Below are positions 62,879-64,000 of a stretch of 64,000 nucleotides of DNA, in pieces. Every line of letters begins with the position of its first letter. The stretch's first letter is position 1. This DNA is from Elysia crispata (taxonomy: Eukaryota > Mollusca > Gastropoda > Plakobranchidae), in contig JAWDGP010003357.1 in NCBI GenBank assembly GCA_033675545.1, positions 33,501 to 97,500 of the forward strand. Reading direction: 5' to 3'. Below the pieces are notes generated by a model that saw only the letters and a list, made by a program, of their open reading frames with translations, ran no database searches and had not been told where the DNA came from. Made by a program: the position numbers and the translations under genes.

Positions 62879-64000
62879 CCACACCCATCCAGCACTCAAT
62901 TTACTATGGCCACCTGTTGACTTCTTTTTAGAATTTCATTTAAATATCTAAACATATTTTTTGTTTATTGTTCCGAGAAACATGTTATGGCTTGTACAAT
63001 AAAGCATAAAAGTAAAAATAATCTCACCCCGCTGTATACCTGTATAGTGTCAATACTATTAATGATGAAGCATTGACATTGAAAACCTTATTTTATTCTC
63101 TCATAATTTAAGGCACCACTGCGAAATCCATCTCTACGGTTCACCTCTCGTCTTATTGGCCCAACGGCATAGCTAGCAATTATGTCCTGTTATTCCCAAC
63201 CTACCGCTCGCACAGACTGTTCTGTGTATTTCATTTCCCTTTAGTCGGGGGTTGGGATGCTATATTTGGAAACAAGTCGCTCTGAGCTTCGAAGAATCAT
63301 GGAGCAATGTCTGTTGCGTTCATTGAAAGTGACATCACAAAGTGAGATTCGCCTCATGGCCTTATTTACGGCGTGAACGAGACCTTCCGTGGGAAAAAAA
63401 AGGAATCAGGCCCTGGTTTAGGCAGGCAAAGCAGCACTGGAATATCGCGGCTGTGTGACCCATTGTGATCTCTACCGCGATCTCAGTCATACAGTCGCGA
63501 CTTCTTGTAGGCCCGTTCTTTCACGTCACCACTGGAAATCACATATATACATCAAGACACATTCCATTATTTTGCTTAAGTAGATAGGCTGTCCTTGTAC
63601 TTTGAAATAGATCATCCCATTTATAGATATTGCTTTCCACTTACTATACATCCTCATCCTCCGAGAGGCTTTTTTGCCTAAAGTTCACTATTTTTTTTCA
63701 TAAATTCAGCAAAAATATGTTTGTTCTTAGAGGTCTCTTAAACTGTTTCTACAGTTTGTAAACTGGAAGAGAATTCTGTAGAGGGCCCGACTCTATTTTT
63801 CTCGACATTCTCACTAATAAAACTTTTTTTTAGTCTTACATTGATATAGATTTCGCTCTTTAATTATTTTTCTGCCTCAATTATCGATATATTGTATAGA
63901 TTGGTCATATTTTGAGACTTAAATCAGCACATGCCTAATCGCTTTGAATCTACCTTTTATCTGCCTGTCCCTTACACTTTATATCTGGGAGCGAAAGAGC

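Overview
This is eukaryotic nuclear DNA, AT-rich, with intron-rich genes, GT-AG splice sites and very many simple repeats. The protein families, the abundant (CT)n/(GA)n tracts and the decayed non-LTR retrotransposons fit a lophotrochozoan, most likely a gastropod mollusc. That assignment is an inference; no ribosomal or mitochondrial marker is present.

Layout. (1) 1-10915, plus: last eleven exons of an ALDH1/2-class aldehyde dehydrogenase. (2) 12137-23085, minus: nine-exon sorbitol dehydrogenase-like gene (SORD-a, 356 aa), convergent with the ALDH. (3) 30083-36440, plus: second sorbitol dehydrogenase-like gene (SORD-b, 347 aa), head-to-head with SORD-a, with the same exon plan. (4) 37849-41049, minus: OXNAD1-like flavin/NAD reductase (OXNAD1-a, at least 257 aa). 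(5) 45340-52349, minus: second OXNAD1-like gene (OXNAD1-b, 292 aa), for which I could assemble a basic N-terminal presequence. (6) 57320-57405, plus: probable first coding exon of a DAPK-family Ser/Thr kinase; the remaining 6.6 kb holds no further exon I can recognise and is rich in low-complexity DNA. Exons were assembled by hand from splice sites, reading-frame continuity and paralog comparison.

All five complete or near-complete genes encode NAD(P)/flavin-linked oxidoreductases, two of them in diverged pairs. A polyol/aldehyde oxidation function for the neighbourhood is possible, but coordinated function is not shown by the sequence. The most informative signals are: SORD-b has lost several substrate-pocket positions while keeping its zinc ligands; the start of its last exon is tandemly duplicated together with the splice acceptor; both SORD copies carry Gln where vertebrate SORD has an active-site Glu, and both have a four-Cys structural zinc motif; and the OXNAD1 copies differ at the N-terminus in a way that suggests different cell compartments.

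Non-genic content includes two LINE relics inside SORD-a introns, a possible piggyBac-like relic, a 41-bp minisatellite (9 copies), a 70-bp tandem repeat (about 4 copies), a 156-bp duplication, a diverged 0.35-0.47 kb tandem duplication, an inverted repeat, tRNA-like SINE pieces, and about sixteen polypurine/polypyrimidine tracts.
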